From Aradus depressus (lineage: Eukaryota > Arthropoda > Insecta > Hemiptera > Aradidae): DNA of 64,000 nt. The stretch is from NCBI GenBank assembly GCA_963662175.1, contig OY759215.1, positions 48,749,213-48,813,212 on the forward strand. Direction: 5' to 3'. How positions within the stretch are numbered: the stretch's first letter is position 1; each line of letters begins with the position of its first letter. The notes below the pieces were generated by a model that had not been told where the DNA came from, ran no database searches, and saw only the letters and a program-made list of their open reading frames with translations. Below, piece by piece: positions 21,865 through 33,312 of this stretch. Both the position numbers and the translations under genes were made by a program.

Positions 21865-22080
21865 GTACTTCTTTCGGCTTATGCAATCGTTAGAACTAAA
21901 TTTCAATGTTATTGATAAACTTTGTGCTGACGATGGCGTAAGCCGAAACCGGCAGATTATATTTATATATTTCTTGTGGAATAAGAGAATATAAATATAC
22001 ACCATCGTCAGCACAAAGTTTGTCAGTAACATTGAGCTTTTGTTCTAACGATGGCGTAAGACGAAAGAGGTATTGAGAAT
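21865..22080. repeat. Inverted-repeat element with hammerhead-like motif
   Basis: Two arms of about 95 bp (left 21868-21963, right about 21985-22075) are imperfect reverse complements (e.g. 'aaactttgtgctgacgatgg' and its reverse 'ccatcgtcagcacaaagttt'). The left arm carries the clean motif at 21927-21954. The structure resembles the snap-back elements, but I see no target duplication. The location is the 3.5-kb dlg intron. Confidence 0.7.
21927..21954 (+). ncRNA. Hammerhead-ribozyme-like motif
   Basis: CTGACGA, extra T, helix II GGC-GTAA-GCC, GAAA, ACCGGC, A. It is among the cleanest copies, with a stable helix II closed by a GNRA-type loop. It is followed further on by 'gtggaataagagaatata', a version of the shared downstream module. 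Confidence 0.45.
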
Positions 22081-23030
22081 ACACACATTTTTTTTTTCAA
22101 ATTTATTTTTTATATACGTGAAAATTAACCAAAAGGCAAACAAAACATCTAAAATATTAATGACTAAAGTAAGTGATAAGACTGACTGCACAGATGATCA
22201 TGTAAGCCAGATGGAGGCAACAGTTATTTAGGAGATTTGAGGAGTAAAAACAGTACAACTCCCTGCTGACAATGGATCCGACAAAAGAAACAAACAAACA
22301 TTATGTCAAGCAAATAAGCCAGTTAGCATATTAGTCTAAAGAAAAAACCAGTTGGATTGGACAAATATTAATGAGTCACTTTCGGATATGAAAGTAGTGG
22401 GAAAGTATTCTGGTCTTTGAAGAGCCGCGCTAAGAACATTACTTCTAGAATACCAATTCTATCGGTGTCACTCCGTTAATGACACACATAATGCTTCCAC
22501 GTATATAGGTTCTATGAAAATTGAAATTATAATGCAATCTTTATAGTTTTTAACGTATGTGCCACACATAAGATATTTAAACTCGTCTCTGGAGACACAC
22601 ATGTTTCTATATTTATTTCGGTTCTTTGCCAGAATTTACCTTCCATTGATTTTTTTAAACGTAATTTTCAATTTGTTTTATATATTGTTCTTTGACATGA
22701 CTTATTCACAAAATAGAAAAAAATAAACGTCGGAAAAGCATAATTTGGCCTTCAAAATCAATAACTTTCAATGGATTTGTGACTAAAGCATCCGAAGGAA
22801 TAATGTTGAGCTTCTCTCGGTTCTGTTGGTGAAGTAGTAATAGGTCCAGATAATCTAGGCTTTTTCTAGGATTTATCCGAAAGATTGTTGAACCGCCCGT
22901 CGTCTTTTAGTGAAGCAGTAAGGTTTTTCCGTTTCTATGAAATGGGTCTTCACCTACAAAAACCACATACATACTACAAGAATACCTGTACTACACTGAA
23001 TGAATCGAAGAGAGGGTCAACACTTTAGTT
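22081..23030 (-). other. dlg intron segment, nothing recognised
   Basis: AT-rich intron sequence without recognised repeats, exons or long ORFs. Confidence 0.6.
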
Positions 23031-23035
23031 ACTTA

Positions 23036-23306
23036 GTTATTGTGACTCATGCCCGGGCTTTAACTACGAGGTCATATCGTCTGGACGTGGACATGAGCCC
23101 AACACTATAGTGGGAGTCCTAAATTTCGCCTACCCAGGTTTATTCACTTAGGGTAGGGATCTTTAACGTGTACAGACATCGCACAGACTCAAGACCATCC
23201 TTACTTAACGTCCTATCCAAAGGATCTTAACGTCCTATCAAAGGCCTCGGCCGGGTTTCGAATCTGCGATCTTGACACGCATGCTACCTCTGAGCTACAG
23301 GCGCCT
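23036..23306 (-). mobile_element. tRNA-derived SINE, reverse
   Basis: Reversed tail 'gactcatgcccgggctttaa' at the left and reversed head '...ctctgagctacaggcgcc' at the right, with the B box as 'gggtttcgaatc'. A short internal piece ('aacgtcctatc..aaagg') is duplicated near 23210-23240. Confidence 0.85.
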
Positions 23307-24629
23307 TCATCAATATTTCATTCTTTCTCATTCATTCTCTACCCCCTCAGCGTTACCAAAAGGACCGACGGAAGATCAACATTGTATTGTTTTGAATATT
23401 ATTCTAAAAATTATTACGATAAAGAGTAAAAAAGAATTTCGGGTAAATTCTGGACCTTTCTTCCTTCTTTCGTGTGTGAATGAGAAGGATTCAGAATCAA
23501 ATTCTGATAATTTGGGCAACAATACAACGTTCTATAAAGTATTGTTATCTACCTAATCATTTTCAAAAAATCCAACTGATGATTTCGTAAAAATAGTAAT
23601 TGTGATGCTGCATGGCACCCAATCAAGCAAAGCCATTTTTTTATTTATTTTTTTCAATGGCAAAGGATAATGACAAATTAAAATATGATAAAAAGCATTT
23701 TGTATGAGCACTAAGTACCAATTTACGGTAAAAAATGCCAAAATAAAAATATTTGTCATTAATAAAATTAATTAAAAGAATACACAATTTGACTGAATCA
23801 AGTTAATAGCTCGCCTTCCAAGAAACACAATGAATACTTGAATATTGTCTATCTATAGAGACAAGTAAGAGATATGGTATCCAAGTATAGGTCAAGGAAA
23901 TGGTGAATACTTCTGCATCACGTGCGAAACGGTCATCTGACAATAGAAAAAACTGCATTTGATCATGATTTCTATAGCAAAAACGAGTAGAAAACTTGGA
24001 TTTTAGTCATTCGCGGTTTTTGCAAAAATCAGTAAGAAAAGCGGAACCTTAGATTTACTATAAATTTATTTAAGAAACAAATTTACTATAAAAACATTCT
24101 TTCATCTACCCACAATAGAAAATGCTAGTGCACCCAGAGGCCAAAACCTCATAACTTTATAAAACGCTACAAAATGCTTCGAAATTGAAATCAAAAGTAG
24201 AAAAGTAATTTTTCGATGAACCTAGGGACGAAGGGTTCTGCGAATTTTCAACTCAATGAATAATGGAACGGGTAAAATAAAATGAAATATAATTTATCAA
24301 TAAATCACATTCTGACATTTTCTATGTAAAGAGGAATACATAAAAATAAAATAAATAGGAAATTAACTACCTCCAGTCATATTCGTTAAAAAAAAAATAA
24401 AAAAATTTCATGAATGAATTTTGAAAAATCCAACAATAAAATTATAGTGTAAAAATAAAATGCTGTCACAATTTAAATAATATACGAATTACATAAAATG
24501 CATTTATTTTATCATGAAATGAACTCTAAGCCCATGCTGGACCATGCTCCACCTAACAGGAGGAGGTTAGATAGTCATTAGAAGAGTTAATCAAATTAAT
24601 CAATAATCAGTGATTAGGTTACTACTTAC
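23307..24629 (-). other. dlg intron segment, nothing recognised
   Basis: AT-rich intron DNA upstream (left) of the HOOK exon. No repeat family or exon was recognised. Confidence 0.55.
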
Positions 24630-24732
24630 GTTCTTGGTCGGAACCGTCCTCCGATTTGTCATCTTTACTCTTCATAAAAGGAAATTTACGACTAAAAGAG
24701 AAGTTTTTCTTTTTCCTTTCAAGAGTTGATTG
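24630..24732 (-). CDS. dlg1: Dlg exon: HOOK region (KKKNFSFSRKFPFMKSK)
   Basis: 103-nt exon with acceptor TTGCAG|CAA and donor AAC|GTAAGT. It encodes QSTLERKKKNFSFSRKFPF and MKSKDDKSEDGSDQE. The basic stretch followed by SRKFPF and an acidic serine-rich end is the HOOK segment between SH3 and GK in Dlg proteins. In the family this region controls SH3-GK interaction and binds partners such as protein 4.1 and calmodulin, and it is a known site of alternative splicing. The exon ends with one base of the next codon, so three different downstream exons can follow in frame. Confidence 0.96.
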
Positions 24733-25639
24733 CTGCAATCATAAACAATAATTAAATTATTTTCTTATAGCTATAATATAAAGAGGTATTGTAATCGTTT
24801 GAAAATCCGAGATCGAGTTTCTTACAATAAAAAATCATGTTTCATATCCATACATAGCTTTCATTGGCAGAGTTCCTCCACAGACCTTTGAGGTCTGCCG
24901 AATTTACCTTCTGTTTAATCATTATTTTTTACCAATTACATATTAATTTATTTTATTTCTCTTGGTATTCTTTTATAAAATTTATTATTTTTTTGTTTCA
25001 TTTATTTTTTATTGTTATTTTTAAGTTATTTTTTTATATTTGTTATTGTTAATTTGTTTTCTTTCACGGTCAAAATGTCTTCTGAGGGGTCTTGAAAAGT
25101 CAAATTCCGCTGAAAATTCATTCTCGGTTTTTTGAACGATTATACTTCCCTTTATGAAGGTATCAGGAAGTAATAAGAATAATAAGAAGCATGATATTAG
25201 ATAGGTTGGTGGTAAATTTTAAACTGACTGACACAACAAAGTGATCAAGGCAGGAGGCTAGTTCTCCCGATTATCCGGATTATATTTTGGAAGCCAATTT
25301 CCATGAACAATTAGGATGACAGAACCGTTAGAGTGGGACGCTGTCCTGTGTAGACTAATATACAGAGTACAAGATTAGCATAAAAGCGGCACTCACTCTG
25401 AGTGGATGTTTATATTCTGTAGAGAACAGCGTCGCAAATAACACTATAGTAATACAAAACTTTTACGGTCGTCCTTCTTGTTCTAATCGGAGAACATGAG
25501 GACGTTAAGCCATATTAACGACTCTCCTGCACAGGAGCAGGCAATAACGAGGCAAGTAGAGGCTGACTCAAGATGACAGCTGGTGCTGAACCTAGCTGTT
25601 CCCCGTTAATAATAATGTAGATGTTTGCTAGCGACTGTA

Positions 25640-25760
25640 GAATTCAAAATTCTGGGGGTATTGAGGGTCAGTCAATGAAGAAAATACTATTCAAATGCCA
25701 ACGTTTCGATATATTTCATATCATCATCAGGGCCTAACAAACATGGGAGTATCAAGATTA
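25640..25760 (-). repeat. Hammerhead-like repeat fragment (ACGUU type)
   Basis: On the minus strand: GGCC, core CTGATGA (25730-25724), extra T, helix II GATAT-GAAAT-ATATC, GAAA, ACGT, T, then GGC. GCC/GGC can form helix I. 'aatagtattttcttcattga' follows. Such 'ctgatga...gaaacgtt' segments are widespread in Penelope-like elements. No Penelope protein is present here. Confidence 0.5.
25700..25730 (-). ncRNA. Hammerhead-ribozyme-like motif
   Basis: See the surrounding repeat. The five-base-pair helix II and a three-base-pair helix I are both possible. The extra base after CUGAUGA is again present. Confidence 0.4.
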
Positions 25761-26567
25761 GAAAAATATAATGGGTGATCGATTAAAATTATATATAGGT
25801 ACATAAATATACATTCACTCATACAACTCCACATAAATACATATATACATCCTAATACATTCACATACATATACACATTGATGAACAACAAGGAAACTTA
25901 CTATGAATATAGATGGTTGAGGAGAAGGCATGAAGACTGTGAGGTCTTACGTTCAACTAAGGGTACAGAAGGGTCGAGGGTAACAGATAATAAATCCGGG
26001 GAAAACCCCAGTTAACGGGACTTAAATTTGAAGAGAACTACTTACTGGCTAACAGATATTTTACTATGTTGAGAAAAAATAAAATAAAATAAAAACTCTA
26101 TAATTATATAAATAGTAACATAATTTAACTTATTAATTAAATGAAGAATTTTAGACAGAAGTGACACTAACCAAAAATGAAAATGTATTATTTATTTAGG
26201 GGAAAAAACAACAGAGAGCCTTTCTTACATACAACACAAATTAATGTTTTAATTGCCTTTCCTAGTTTGAACTAATGTAACTAAGAGCAAAAGAAGGTTA
26301 ATGTTTAAAATCCGTTAGTTGAGAATTTTCTTGGAACTGGCCGATGGAGTGGGAAACTCGAAAATTAGGAAAAGAAAAATGTAGTCATTAGTTTTAGCTC
26401 CAAAGCTAGCGTTACTACAGTTGAAGGACTATAAGCCTTATTCCGTATGAATAATTGAAAAATATAACATCATGAATGTACTGTCGAGGAACTGAATAGC
26501 CTTATAAGAGATATTGGGAGAAAAGTCAAAGTTCCCCGGGCAACGCGGGGTATTACTGCTAGTATAC

Positions 26568-26881
26568 TATATAGTAGATGAACTTGGAAGAAATAAAACT
26601 TGTTTATTTATGATATTGTCTAATATCACCAACTATATTTACATGGGAGTACTTTCGGTATTTCTACCATCCTCAGCCAAAAGCATAAGAGATAAGACTA
26701 AGCATAAGGGATAATAACTATGCTTTTGGCTGAGGATGGTAGAATTACCGAAAGTACTCCCATGTAAATATAGTTGGTGAAATTAGACAAATCATAAATA
26801 AACAAGTTTTATTTCTTTCAAGTTCATTTGAATTATTTCACAATATCTCTTCAATAATGTCAGTTTTCATATATAGTAGAT
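26568..26881. mobile_element. Snap-back element SB2, 12-bp TSD
   Basis: Flanked by identical TATATAGTAGAT (26568-26579 and 26870-26881). The arms match those of SB1 ('aaattagacaa..', 'atgggagtactttcggtatt', 'ctaccatcctcagccaaaag') but the centre is imperfect: the right arm has 'aagcataagggataataact' and lacks symmetry over about 25 bp. The tail ATTTGAATTATTTCACAATA then TCTCTTCAATAATGTCAG is shared with SB1. It inserted 52 bp from the donor of the dlg exon at 26934-27034. Motifs are at 26730-26759 (plus) and 26647-26676 (minus). Confidence 0.85.
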
Positions 26882-26933
26882 ATTATATATATAGTAATAT
26901 ATTATATATATATATGTTGTAATTATGTTTTAC

Positions 26934-27034
26934 CTTGTCTAAAAGAACAGGTAGATGTCCCTGGAACTTGACACTGCGGTCCCGTGCCCTCTGCTTCCTT
27001 TCCCATCTCCTCTTTGAAGGGATGATACCAATAC
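26934..27034 (-). CDS. dlg1: Dlg exon: end of SH3 domain and start of HOOK
   Basis: 101-nt exon with acceptor TTCCAG|GT and donor AAG|GTAAAA. It encodes IGIIPSKRRWERKQRARDR and SVKFQGHLPVLLDK. IGIIPSKRR is the closing strand of the MAGUK SH3 domain, and the arginine-rich helix ERKQRARDRSVKFQ begins the HOOK region. It reads on to QSTLERKKKNF in the next exon exactly as in insect Dlg. The peptide HLPVLLD before the junction replaces a low-complexity stretch found in some relatives. Confidence 0.96.
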
Positions 27035-27186
27035 CTGGAACAAGAGTAACTAAAATAAATAATACTAATAACAAATACTGTTAGTAAATATTAACTAACA
27101 GTCAGGGCTAGAAAAAATCACTATTTTCTTCTGATAGTCACAGTTTTCCTTGGGGTTACATTCTTACCGCCCCAGGTTTAGGGGAA

Positions 27187-27310
27187 ATAAACAATCAGAA
27201 ATTTTTCACCGGTTTCCTTGATTCAAAAAAAGATAAAAAAGAAAGTGCTCTCTGTCTGTGAACACTATAACTCTTCATATAATGAATGTATCAACACAAC
27301 ATTTCCCGTT
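27187..27310 (+). repeat. Family A fragment
   Basis: Short forward piece with 'caatcagaaatttttcaccg' and 'gtctgtgaacactataactc', starting about 150 bp upstream of the SH3-end exon. Confidence 0.65.
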
Positions 27311-27434
27311 CTCCCTATCCGGCACATAAACCTCAAAAACCTCCTTAGACAGCTCTTCCTGAATGCTCCATCCATTCTATCTTCCGTCCCTCACCGATAC
27401 CAACTTTTCATTGTACCAGTACTCCTGTAAACAG

Positions 27435-28400
27435 ACCACAGACCACTTGGGCGACCAGACATACATCATTTATTACAGCAATTCATTTCAATAACGAAAA
27501 TAAATAAAATCATAAATAGGAAATAAATCAAGTTCTGTGAAAACTTTAATGTCTAAGCTCATGGAGTGGGTCACTAGATTTATTCTGACTAGTACGTCAT
27601 GCTTGCTCCGTCCTCTCTCTCTGGGGATGTCCATTATATTATAATTAACATTATTTAATCCTTCAATTGTATTTTTTATTCATTATTATTTTATATTACG
27701 AGAAATTTCCTAAATTTTATTACATATTACTATTATTGTTTAATTCTACTAGCGATTGTACTGTCCTAGCTGACGGCTCCCCTCCCACACTCAGACTATG
27801 TCTTCTGGGAGGAAGTAGCCGACTGACGTAATAATTTATTATATTATTTCGTTATTTGTAAACATTAAATATAAATAGCAAAATAAAAAAACAAAACACT
27901 TTATTTCTGTATACACAACCCCATAAGGTAATTTATTGTTTATTTTATTATTTATTTTTATTTAACAAAAATTTCTATATCACAGTACATTAATATAATT
28001 ATTACAAAGGAGCGATGATAGGAGTGGAGTAGCCATGAACTCTATAAAAAAAGGTGGGCATAACATTTAAGTAGCTGTCAAGCTGTATTTCTTCAATACT
28101 TTTTAAAGAATATTATTCTTTTCCTCTTTAGAGATAGTCAAATCGCTTTGGTAAAGTTTCTGAAGAAAAAATCAAAATGTTGAAAACCTTTTGAGAGAAT
28201 TTACTTTTATTGACAGTTGACCTCACCTTTTATTTCCTTCTACCTACCAAATACTATCTTTTTATTTTCTTGAGACTTATTTCTGAAATAAATACATTTA
28301 CAAGAGTCTTGTTGATCCACAACGTGGCGCTAAGATAACAATTCAAATATAAGGGTAATCAAAAATCGTCACCATAAGAGAGAAATATGTTTATTTAGTC
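27435..28400 (-). other. dlg intron segment, nothing recognised
   Basis: AT-rich intron DNA with no exon. A degenerate hammerhead-like piece (minus strand 'gatgacaatccaccgaaacg' + 'ttgac') is seen at about 28408-28440. Confidence 0.5.
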
Positions 28401-28465
28401 AACGTTTCGGTGGATTGTCATCCATTATAAGGAAATGTTACAACAGACAATGAAGAGAAAAAGTC

Positions 28466-29012
28466 CTCGGTGAATCATCTGCTATGTACTTCCTCACCAC
28501 GAATTAATCAATTACGTTTTCGCTCTCCCTTCAAAGCCAATCAACCGTTTCGACTAATACTAATTATTTGACTTACATAGTTGCTTCTGAATCCTCATAC
28601 AAAATTGTGCGTCGATACATTCATTACATCTGCAGTTTTTGGGATTTTTGGGTTATGTCCCCCTCCCATTCTGCTGATTCCGTTGAAAATGAATAAGTGT
28701 CGTCCTTAGAGGCGTTTGAATTTACATATAAAAGTTCGTGTCAATACATACATTACAACAGTTTTTGTGTTTAGCCACCCCCTAATCCCCTTCCCTTTGG
28801 CCGATTTGGTCGAAAATATATAGTTGTCGTCCATAAAGGGTTCTGGATATACATATAAAATTTAAGATCGATACATTCATTCTTTCGGGAGTTGTGTTCT
28901 CAGACACACACCGACGATGAATTTCTTTTTTTTTTATTTTTGGAATCAAGAACTCCAAAAGCATTTCTGACCGATTACATAACTTTCCCTATATTTCGTA
29001 AAGCTCATCTCA
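28466..29012 (-). repeat. Family A copy, near full length, reverse
   Basis: Starts 'tcggtgaatcatctgctatg' + 'tacttcctcaccacgaatta' and ends 'taactttccctatatttcgt'. Three successive modules are visible, each with 'tacattcattaca' and 'ggccgattt...' blocks. This makes it one of the best copies to define the family. Confidence 0.8.
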
Positions 29013-29458
29013 AGGGCACACAACGCAGCCAACTCTCTCAATTCCATCTCGCAACTACTAATTCCATCCCCATGTGTGCCCATACGTAGCAACCAAACTT
29101 TTTAGTTGCTCTTTAGTTGCAGTAGTGTGCTCAAAACCATGCAACTGCGACTACACAGTTGCTCAACTGAAAATTGCAAGTGTGCCCCAGGCTTCAGTGA
29201 AACAAGACGAAAGTGTTGAAAAAGTACATTGTACGCTCGATCAAAAAACTATCTAAATAAATCTATGAAGAAAAACCACTGAAACAGCATAAAAATGTTA
29301 AAACAAATATCCAAGGAACTTCCCCTCTTCTAAGGATCTTTTATCCAGAAACCAATCCTTGTTTAGATGTAAGTACTTTTTGTATATTTTCATACCTAAT
29401 TGAATAGTTCACTATTACAAAACCCGAATGATGTGATGTGCACTGCAGAATAATATTA

Positions 29459-29798
29459 TATTAATAATCAAGAAGGCGCCGGTAGCTCAGTGGTATCCGC
29501 GCTTGTCTTCTGAGCTCAAGAACGTGGGTTCGAAACCCGACCGAGGCCCTCAGTTTATTTTATCTGGGAAGTAAAATTAACGTAAGCACGGAGGGGACGT
29601 TAAGCGATGGTCCCGAGCCTATACGATGTAAGGTACTCGTTAAAGACCCCTGCCCTAGTTGAATAAAAATTTAGGACTCCCACAGTAGAGTCGGGCTCAT
29701 GTCCACCAGAGTGACGAAAGAGCCCTCTGATAGTAGGCGATATGACCTCGTAGTTAAACCCCGGGCATGAGTCATAAAACCTAACCTATTAATAATCA
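29459..29798 (+). mobile_element. tRNA-derived SINE, full length, 12-bp TSD
   Basis: The SINE (29471-29786) is flanked by TATTAATAATCA at 29459-29470 and 29787-29798. The head is GGCGCCGGTAGCTCAGTGGT with B box GGTTCGAAACCC, and the 3' end is 'gggcatgagtcataaaacct' + 'aacc'. The perfect duplication and intact boxes mark it as one of the younger copies. It lies in the intron between the SH3 exon and the SH3-end exon. Confidence 0.92.
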
Positions 29799-30176
29799 TT
29801 CTTCCACCTCTGATTAGCCCTTCATTCCCCTACCATTGTATTTTCCTACTTTTCAACATCAATTTTCATTATCTTTGTATTTATATTATTTTATTATTAT
29901 AAGAGTTTCCTCAAAGTAATATTATTTCAAACCGGTTAGGCATCCTCTCCTTTCTAATATACTTAATTTACCTCCTTTTCATCTATATATTCTTATAGAT
30001 ACATTTATTTTTCTTTTAAATAAGTTGTTTAATTAAGTATTGTATGGTTTTTCTCCATTCGCACTAATTTAATTGTTTTTCATTATTTATTTTCTTTTTG
30101 ACTCTTGACACTTTGGCGTTTATTCTTAGGGGAGCTTGGACCGAGAATAATATATATTTTCATTTCATTTCAAGAT

Positions 30177-30478
30177 CAAAGTGATGAACAAGTAGATTGC
30201 TCGGTTAAAAGATGTGCAATTTACATTAACAAGTATGAGAAAAACACCAAAATAGTATGAAATGATCAAAAATAATTCGATATCAAAAGACCCTGGGGTA
30301 GAAGTAAGTCTAGTCCCCAAAATTGCTCCACCATGGTCTTTTCGATATATTGATTACCTTTGAGATTTTCATGCTATTTTGGTAAGGGCTTTCTCCATAC
30401 TTGTTTATCTAACTAGCACCTTCTTATGATGGAGCACACAATCTACTTTACCAACACTTTTGTCTTATAACAAAGTGA
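30177..30478. mobile_element. Foldback element, possible 8-bp TSD
   Basis: Imperfect inverted arms (about 30190-30292 and 30333-30460), for example 'aagtatgagaaaaacaccaa' on the left and, reversed, 'aagtatggagaaagccctta' on the right. Both sides are bordered by CAAAGTGA (30177-30184 and 30471-30478). It has no hammerhead motif and no shared sequence with the snap-back elements, so it is a different family. No coding capacity. Confidence 0.65.
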
Positions 30479-31087
30479 CAATCATTCACAACATTTTTCT
30501 ACTTAAATCTGGTTTCAGCTTACTCACATACACATACAAGCTAAGTTACAACTTCGGAACTAAGTTTCTAAGGACAATGGCTGTTCAATCGCTCCGTTGA
30601 CTGAATATGGTCAGCAGTCTGTCAAAAATGCCCGAAATATCGCATCATTCAGGTTTTTGATGTTGATGAACTATTATATTCGATGTGTAAATATAGAAAA
30701 GTGGTACTTCCATCTAAATAGTGGATTGATTCCCTGCATGTAAGTGATCATTAGAAGATTTCCCTACAAAACGTTACAAAACAAATAGAATAAGGAAATT
30801 TCTGATAAAGTTGCATTTTTTTGTTGCAATTCCTTTTCTCCCACTTAATTAAAAAAAAAAAAAAAAAATCTATTACTTTATTTAAAAAATAATCTTTACT
30901 ATTCAGATGTTTCGGACAGAAAGTCTATTTCATTATTTATATAATTTTTTTTTCTCGTCCCTTCCACATCAAAAACCCAACTGACGATATGATTTGATAG
31001 AAAAATAAGGACTAATTGATAAGTGGTGGATATGCGGATGGGACGAGAAATAAACTCATGTAAAAACGTTTTCAGTTGTTTAAGGAG

Positions 31088-32015
31088 ATTCTTAACTATT
31101 ACAGCATCACTTCTCTCATTTATTTTTTGCCTTCTCAAAAAATATCAATAATAACCGTTTCGGTGAACATTCCCAACATCAATGTCTATAATACATGTGT
31201 TCTTCAGGTTAACTATTCCTTCTGTCAGTTGAGTCTGCTTCTATATTTGAGCTGAGTTTACGAAGCTCTTTCTTAGGCGACTCATGTATTTCATAGTACT
31301 CGTACTCCGCCTAAACCCCTTTACCAATCACATTGAGATTTGTCACGATGGTAGTGGACACGGTGACGAAGGTTTACTACTAAAAAATCTGAAATCGAAC
31401 ATACCACGGAGGAATAATCACCGAAAAACGAAATCCCATTGAAATCAATTGAGAGACAAAATTCTCGCGCAAAATATAATTTTTCTATTTCAAATGTAAA
31501 AATCCGGGCGAAGCCCTTTTCGGTTTACCATCGGACACCACTTTTTTTTTGAGCCGTTTTTTTCAGTGTTCTAACGTACAAACTTCAACTTTTTTTTCGA
31601 TAAAAATATTCACAACTGTTGTTGTCTACAAAAAGGCTGGAAAAAATCCATTGAATTCAATTGAAATCTATTTAAAGTATTAATATATTCATAAAGAACA
31701 TACAAGGTGAGAAGTTACTGATAATTATTAAAACTGAGTTTTTTATACAGATATGCCTGACTCAGCTCAGTTTTTGCAAACAGCAGAATGTATTGCACAC
31801 CTAGTTAATAATAATACGTTTTGACTAGTCGTTTGAATATATATAGAAGTTGACTCAATAACTATGTTCTCTAAAATCAATGTTCTGATTGCCAGAAGGA
31901 ATAGTTAACCTAAAGAACACATGTATTATAGACACTGATGACGGGAGTGCTTCCCGAAACGTTTCTTGCTATTTTTGTGAGAAGGCAAAAAATAAATGGG
32001 AGAAATGATGCTGTA
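31088..32015. mobile_element. Inverted-arm element carrying hammerhead-like motif (Penelope-like end?)
   Basis: The left arm (31088-31250) and right arm (31845-32015) are imperfect reverse complements. Blocks such as 'ataatacatgtgttcttcag' + 'gttaactattcct' and 'gccttctcaaaaaatat' recur inverted. About 600 bp of unrelated sequence lies between. The right arm holds CACTGATGA...GAAACGTTTC (31935-31963). Terminal inverted copies with such a motif resemble the pseudo-LTRs of Penelope-like elements, but no reverse transcriptase or GIY-YIG nuclease is present. Confidence 0.6.
31935..31963 (+). ncRNA. Hammerhead-ribozyme-like motif
   Basis: CTGATGA, extra C, helix II GGGA-GTGCT-TCCC, GAAA, ACGT, T. 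Helix I pairing is poor (GACA before, TCTT after), so activity is doubtful. The left arm keeps only a decayed version (minus strand near 31150-31185). Confidence 0.35.
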
Positions 32016-32752
32016 ATATATATATACATATAGATATATTTTTCGAATATAGTGGGAGAAAAAGAGCTACAATAAAAATATACCTAGAACAATTTATTAA
32101 CTGGAGGATGCGCGGTTCATCACTACTTTCTGTAATTTATCAGGTCAGTTGGGAGTGGGACATTAATTTTTAACATTACTGGCCTAACGTTTGAATATCC
32201 TTGGTCTGATAGCACGATTAGACATTTGGTGCTAAAAAGAAAATGAAACAAATGACCTCCAAACCCTCTTATTTGCAGAATATATAATAAAAAGAAGCCA
32301 CGAGTGACCTTCGTTCTAATACATATCTATTTAAACAAAATAGCTCCGTTGTATTATATTATTTACCATAACCTTCAAACAGCGTAATAACAATTACGAA
32401 AAACAGTACCTATTACAGAACATTAATGACGTTAACTGATGCTTGGTTTCGTTACTATAAGTCAATGTACCCTGTACACAAACAAAATAATAAGGAAGGG
32501 TAATATTATTGTTCAAAAAAATTGGCAATGAGATTTCATCGGATAAATAAAAAATACGATGTGTTTATTTGTTTGAACTTGACTCTAAATTTTATATGGT
32601 GGTTCAAAAGTCTATAGATATTCGTCCTGTTCGGCCAAAGGAGAGAACGATTTTGAGGAGGGGTTTACAAATAATTTTCGTGCTACGAAAGTGCTTTAAT
32701 GGTGATTATTTTCCTTTTTTTCTTATGTATTTGCGGGTATTGCTTCTTACGA

Positions 32753-33312
32753 CAATATATTATTAAAAATAAAGAAAACGTATGTTTTTAAAAAATATTG
32801 TCTATTTCACAAATAATATATAATGGGAGTACTTTCGGTATTGCTACCATCTTCAGCCACGACTTAACAAATACTAAATTGAAGTTCAACTAGGTAGTTT
32901 ACAATCCAAGCGGTAGGTAGGTATCCTTTTTCAGCCCCTACGGGGGTTCCTATCCTTTCTGTACAGTTAATATTTGAATTATGGAAAGACATAAAAAATG
33001 ACATTTCGTCCCAAATTGGGATCTTAAAAATGAAAAATAAAAAATAAATTTGAAATACTATGTGTTGATTAAATGCATATTATATATATATTATGAAGTG
33101 AATTAAAGATAACAATTGTTAATATATGAATAAAAATAAAATAAAAAGTTTTATAAAATAAAATATACAGTTTTTTAGCAATACCGAAAGTACTCCCATA
33201 TTATATATTATTTGTGAAATAGACAATATTTTTTAAAAACATACGTTTTCTTTATTTTTATCAAGTGTTTCACAATATCTCTGCAAAAATGTTAAGTATC
33301 AATATATTATTA
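32753..33312. mobile_element. Snap-back element SB3, 13-bp TSD, with central insert
   Basis: Flanked by CAATATATTATTA at 32753-32765 and 33300-33312. The outer arms (about 32766-32865 and 33174-33262) are reverse complements with few differences. The centre (32866-33173) is single-copy, with a small 'cccctacggggg' hairpin. The right tail TTTCACAATATCTCTGC matches the SB1/SB2 tail. The hammerhead-like motif is complete in the left arm (minus strand, 32827-32856) and truncated in the right arm. The element ends 25 bp from the splice donor of the SH3 exon. Confidence 0.83.

Noticed and set aside
28408..28440. Hammerhead-like motif 'gatgacaatccaccgaaacg' on the minus strand
   Set aside because: The CTGANGA core is broken and pairing is unclear. 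Counted only as a relic.
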